Shown: positions 60,746-64,000 of the stretch, piece after piece | Numbering within the stretch: the stretch's first letter is position 1 | Layout of the letters: each line of letters starts with the position of its first letter | NCBI GenBank assembly: GCA_024449915.1 | Contig: JAMZAV010000065.1 | Coordinates: forward strand, 670,501 to 734,500 | Length of the DNA stretch: 64,000 bases | DNA from: Sweltsa coloradensis | Lineage: Eukaryota; Arthropoda; Insecta; Plecoptera; Chloroperlidae | Direction of reading: 5' to 3' | Program-made: the position numbers and the translations under genes | Notes under the pieces: model-generated | Seen by the model: only the letters and a program-made list of their open reading frames with translations | The model's database searches: none | What the model was told of the DNA's origin: nothing

Positions 60746-61136
60746 ATTATCACTAAAGAAACAGCTAAACATTTCACAAAATAAGTTTTATGAACTTACT
60801 CAAAATCAACTTATTTATTAAGGGGACAAAGGACATGCGTTTTAGGCAAATTTATGTTAGTTCAGTTGACTGACACGACAGTTGTTTGAATTTTAACAGT
60901 TGTGACCAAGCGGAAATGAAGGGCTCTAAAGTCACACTTTTCTCAACATAACTTTAAAATAGTATTAACAAATATTCTGATTTTTACTGTTTTGGAGGCG
61001 AGGTCTGGCCGTCGATGCGAGACACCACATCCCTTTCCCTTTGTGTTGCCTACGTGGCTGGATCTGTCCACCACGCCCCTAGCTAGCATAATCCCTAGCT
61101 AGCATAATTACCTAACGGTTACCGCGCACTTAAACC
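60746..61136. other. No supported gene
   Basis: AT-rich, then a GC-richer stretch. CTAGCTAGCATAATCC is partly duplicated at 61078-61110. Confidence 0.45.
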
Positions 61137-61139
61137 AAA

Positions 61140-61170
<31 letters not shown>

Positions 61171-61172
61171 AC
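61137..61172. repeat. (AAAT)n microsatellite
   Basis: About nine tetramers. The left flank (CGCGCACTTAAACC) differs from the ATAGACGTT flank of the 4641 and 8142 loci. Confidence 0.9.
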
Positions 61173-61399
61173 AAAAATGAAATGCTTAGAGACTCAAACG
61201 ACAGAGGGATTCTTCTGAGATATAACGTTTGCCAACAGAACATTTTTTTTAATATTCTGGGGTGGGAAAACATATTGTGTATATATATATATAGCAACTA
61301 ATAAACATAAATTGTAACATCACATACTGTGTTACATGTAAGCAGACTCCTCGCGAACCTTCTGCACCAAAGTGATGGGAACAAGCACGCAAGCAACAC

Positions 61400-61423
61400 T
61401 CCGGCGCGGAAAGACGCGCCGGA
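61400..61423. other. GC-rich 9-bp hairpin
   Basis: TCCGGCGCG (61400-61408), loop GAAAGA, CGCGCCGGA (61415-61423). The stem is perfect and almost entirely G/C. The role is unknown. Confidence 0.85.
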
Positions 61424-62385
61424 AAACTTAATAAATCGTTGACCTTAGGCTGCGAAATCTACAAATTTACACGTCGTTTCGCAACGGGCCCTCATTTTCA
61501 GGGTGGCCACCGCCTCTAAAACTCAGTTTATTCAAACAAACGTAACCGTAAAACTGAAATAACTCGGGAGTTCCTTTGTGGGCGAATGTGCAGATGACAG
61601 GCACCCCGCCGCGCGCCAGAGCAGATGCTTGACGGCGGCCGAAACAATATTTTCTAGTTTCTTCATTAAATTAAAAAGTCCCGCATTTCAACGCCCTCAT
61701 ATGCATTAGCAGTGTTTCGGTGGATATTGAATTGGACTGCGGTAGGTCGTATACAGTCCGATGAATTATTTAGAGCATGCTGTCTGATCCTAAAAGTAAA
61801 ACCCATATACCACAGCAGGACCGAGGAGCCGTGAAATTACGAATCTGCGGAACGGAAATGTTAGACACTTTGATTCTTACCACGATATTGGTCTTTTTCA
61901 CCCGCTATTATGATCTTTTGTTAATCGTCGGATACCGCCAGGGTGAGAAGGCCGTTGTTATGGGACGAGCCAACGACTCTCGAGCGTTCACAGTCTTGTC
62001 ACTTCATCAGGCACATTTAACTTTATTTCACATGAAATAACAACAAAGTATTGCATTGTATGGAGCGGTTGTGCTGTGTGCATAGGTTATGCCCAAACTA
62101 ACAAACACAGTTGCCAAACTAACACCACCACATTGTGTTGCGTAACAAAGAAATCGAACGCATATAAGGCTAAAATCGCGCCCTAAAAACTAAAAAAGAG
62201 AGATAAAAAAACATTAAATAATAACACGCATGATATGACATGCATTCATCAACAGTCAAAATGTACTAGTAGGCCTACTTAGCAAGATTACGCTAAAACA
62301 ACTACGAATACAACTATGCTAATACACCAAGTGCAATAGTTGAATATAGTCATTGAGCACGATTTCTCGAACAAGCTAATTTAAT
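61424..62385. other. No supported gene; GC-rich patch 61440-61660
   Basis: The patch includes GGCACCCCGCCGCGCGCC. The 87-codon plus frame at 61777-62040 has a hydrophobic run (ILTTILVFFTRYYDLLLIVG) but no context to support it. One TAGGCCTA lies at 62270-62277. Confidence 0.4.
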
Positions 62386-63149
62386 TGGATGAGTGAAGCG
62401 AAAACTTCAATTTCACTGACCCCCCGAAAAATTTAGCTCGGGTGTTTTTTTTTTTTTTTTTTTGTATTTTTGTCTGTTTGTTTGCTCTCTACCGGGCAAA
62501 CGGCATATGCGATCTTGATGAAAATTTGAGGGGATCTTCGAAATCTCTGAACTTAGACTTCCTACGTTTTTGGGTGCAATCGAAGAAATATTTCTCATGA
62601 AAATCTTTACTTTTACGATTTTTTCGATTTTTAAAGCGATATTTCCGTCATATTTGGCTCGCGACCGGGCAAACGGCTACTCCGATCTTGATGAAACTTT
62701 ATTTTGGGAACGTTTGAAATCATTTAAAATTAGATATATTACGATTTTAGGACATTTGAAGAAATATTTCTCATAGAAATCGTTTCTTTTACGATTTTTT
62801 TCCGATTTTTTCCCCGATATTTTCGTGATGTTTGGGCCAATGATGACCAAACGGGTGGGGCTTCAACGGTTCATATTTTACATAAACATTAAGGTAATGG
62901 TGATGTATTGCTTTTTGAAAGAAAAAGTTTGAAAAAGTTAGCCAGAATTCATAGAATAAAAGGGTTTTAAAAATGAGTTTTTTTTAAAAGGTTTTATAAC
63001 AATTAACAAGTAACAATAGAAACTTGACAACAATCACCTACAATGCATTCAAAAAGCACTTGCAAAGGAAAAAGTGGTTTTCCTACCGCAAACTAAAAAC
63101 TTACATAAGGCTCATCCATCAACGCGGCGGGACTTAAGCGTTTTCCTAG
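62386..63149 (+). mobile_element. Helentron-like element, subfamily A, copy 8
   Basis: Start TGGATGAGTGAAGCGAAAAC, T-rich tract, subfamily A interior, then GCTCATCCATCAACGCGGCG...TTAAGCGTTTTCCTAG ending at 63149, T flanks on both sides. The interior differs from copies 1 and 4: one unit has been replaced by a diverged CTCGCGACCGGGCAAACGG stretch at about 62658. Ends are intact. Confidence 0.75.
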
Positions 63150-64000
63150 TTTTAGACATTTTTTAATAAAAAAATATATTTCATTCGGTAATGCAAAAAA
63201 AATCTAAATCGAAAAACTGACCCATTTTTGCATCAGTATTTATAACACAAATAATGGGACGACCCTAATATAGAACGCACAATAATTAATTTGGTATTTT
63301 TTTTTCAAAATGAAATCATAACGATAGACAAATTATTTACAAGAGCGTTAATGAAAGTTTACGCTTTCCACATTTGTATCGGATCAGCTGTGTATATAGG
63401 TATAGGCCTGCACTAGAAGTACGGCTATGTAAAACCAGATCTTATTTGTCCACAAGATAATAAAATTATAATACACATAAATATTAACACATGTGCAATA
63501 ATACAAACTCTGAAAGCTCTATACTAATCGCTACTGGTTTTAATAAATATTCACGCACAAAACAGCAGAACATGCAAGTACAAAAAAAGTTAAAACCCGA
63601 AAAATCAGTCATGATCCAACGACGGACGACGCCTAATGATTGCCATTTCTAGGATACGAGCTCAAAATTTGTAAATAAAACCGAAAAAATAAACATGTAA
63701 TGGTGTACATGCACTGAGTAAAGCAACAATAATGGATTTATTTCAAAGCAAGATTTTTGATGACTAGTTGGGCCATGTGGGGTTAGGGTATCAGATCCCA
63801 ATTCAAGCTATTTAAAATTGCAACTTTTGAAACGAAACTAAATCCATGAATATGTTGTATGGTAAATGTAGTAAACAGTAATTTGGAGTCGTTATAGGAG
63901 CGACGTATACATAATAAATAGTTTTAATGTGCCCCAATAGAACACATGAGTTGGTAGACAACAAACCAAAATCTACTACAAGTCTTGTTACACTATCAAC
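63150..64000. other. No supported feature
   Basis: AT-rich DNA with no coding frame, paired repeat or transposon end that I could identify. Confidence 0.5.

Overview
This window looks like AT-rich, intron- or intergenic-type DNA from an animal genome. A marine invertebrate, perhaps an echinoderm or hemichordate, is my guess; the sequence does not settle it. There are no closely packed ORFs, operons, rRNA genes or intact tRNA genes. There is a dense load of short non-autonomous transposons, tRNA-derived SINEs, microsatellites and minisatellites. Nearly all open frames are short, unrecognisable, or microsatellite translations.

Only two segments look like genuine host coding sequence, and both are on the minus strand. 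One is an 80-bp internal exon (51839-51918) with textbook acceptor and donor sites. The other is a terminal exon (16085-16654) encoding a Pro/Tyr/Asn-rich C-terminal tail, with one extra base inside a 30-bp coding repeat. Their phases show they cannot be neighbouring exons, but they could belong to one large minus-strand gene spanning more than 35 kb. Neither product is recognised.

The dominant structure is a family of about 0.55-0.8 kb elements, with eight near-complete copies and two end fragments. They begin with TGGATGAGCGAAGCGAAG and end in a GC-rich hairpin followed by CTAG. An inverted copy of the 5' end (GCTCATCCA) lies about 30-40 bp inside the 3' end. These asymmetric inverted ends, the 3' stem-loop, the simple-sequence tract after the 5' end and insertion between T residues fit non-autonomous Helentrons (HINE-like Helitrons). 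Two internal subfamilies and a third end-variant (TAGACGAGCGAGCGAAG) can be seen.

Other mobile elements include a 1.3-kb hAT-like element (2614-3910) hosting a nested Helentron, and a 335-bp hAT-like MITE with a perfect 8-bp duplication (18748-19082). A 550-bp hAT-like MITE (44237-44786) has split a SINE tail. A 623-bp palindrome is flanked by TTAA (5588-6210), an 815-bp palindrome lies at 34587-35401, and a short inverted-repeat element lies at 30628-30782. There are also several tRNA-derived SINEs and a relic of a LINE reverse-transcriptase C-terminus (26958-27200).

Tandem arrays have unit lengths of about 30-60 bp (3.6, 11.7, 20.7 and 26.0 kb), 95 bp (33.6 kb), 115-150 bp (36.6-37.5 kb) and 283 bp (21.4-22.3 kb). 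A GC-rich 17-mer, ACCCGGCACCTCCACCA, recurs in single copies and as the core of two minisatellites across the window. Some duplicated segments differ mainly by single-base indels, which suggests uncorrected long-read sequence.
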